NCBI GenBank assembly: GCA_020721745.1
Contig: DYMC01000143.1
Location: forward strand, 1 to 6,119
Source of the DNA: Lentisphaera sp.
GTDB taxonomy: Bacteria; Verrucomicrobiota; Lentisphaeria; Victivallales; GWF2-50-93
Length of the DNA: 6,119 nt
Direction: 5' to 3'
Shown: piece after piece, positions 6,110-6,119 of the stretch
Numbering within the stretch: the stretch's first letter is position 1
How the letters are laid out: each line of letters opens with the position of its first letter
Program-made: the position numbers and the translations under genes
The notes under the pieces: generated by a model
Told to the model about the DNA's origin: nothing
Seen by the model: the letters and a program-made list of their open reading frames with translations, nothing else
Databases searched by the model: none

Positions 6110-6119
6110 CCCCCGTCAT

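Noticed and set aside
6106..6119. Possible convergent gene ending at the murJ stop (TAG also reads on the minus strand at 6108-6106)
   Set aside because: Only about 10 bases are available beyond murJ; nothing can be supported.

Overview
The window is 6.1 kb of fairly GC-rich bacterial chromosome. It carries mostly housekeeping genes: serA, rpsD, a msrB-msrA fusion and murJ, plus two damaged genes, a transglutaminase-like protein and a yjbQ-family gene. No phage, plasmid, CRISPR, IS-transposase or RNA-gene signal was found. A member of the PVC group (Verrucomicrobiota/Lentisphaerota-like) is the best guess. The support is a MurJ N-terminus reading PNLFRRLFGEGA, a lone rpsD whose S4 lacks the usual zinc-cysteine tetrad, and a long SerA with an extra domain before ACT. 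This is inferred from recalled family features, not from a search.

Layout from left to right. (1) Positions 36-624, minus strand: a secreted transglutaminase-like protein whose frame is broken near a run of six G. (2) 670-2238, minus: serA, 45 nt upstream of gene 1 in transcription order and probably co-transcribed with it. (3) 2239-2424: a divergent control region with a perfect 10-bp inverted repeat that fits two back-to-back promoters. (4) 2425-3021, plus: rpsD, with a strong ribosome binding site and a textbook terminator at 3041-3074. (5) About 3099-3393, minus: a yjbQ remnant. It is frameshifted at another six-G run, carries a perfect 32-bp palindrome, and lacks its C-terminal part where it meets the rpsD terminator. 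(6) 3509-4357, or to 4414 with a signal peptide, minus: a MsrB-MsrA methionine sulfoxide reductase. (7) 4532-6109, plus: murJ, the lipid II flippase, divergent from msrBA.

The genes do not form one pathway. They are neighbouring core functions: serine synthesis, ribosome assembly, repair of oxidised methionine, and cell-wall precursor export. No convincing new system is present. The points worth a second look are the palindrome inside yjbQ, the two frameshifts that are both cured by dropping one base from a G6 run, and the mirrored promoter pair between serA and rpsD.
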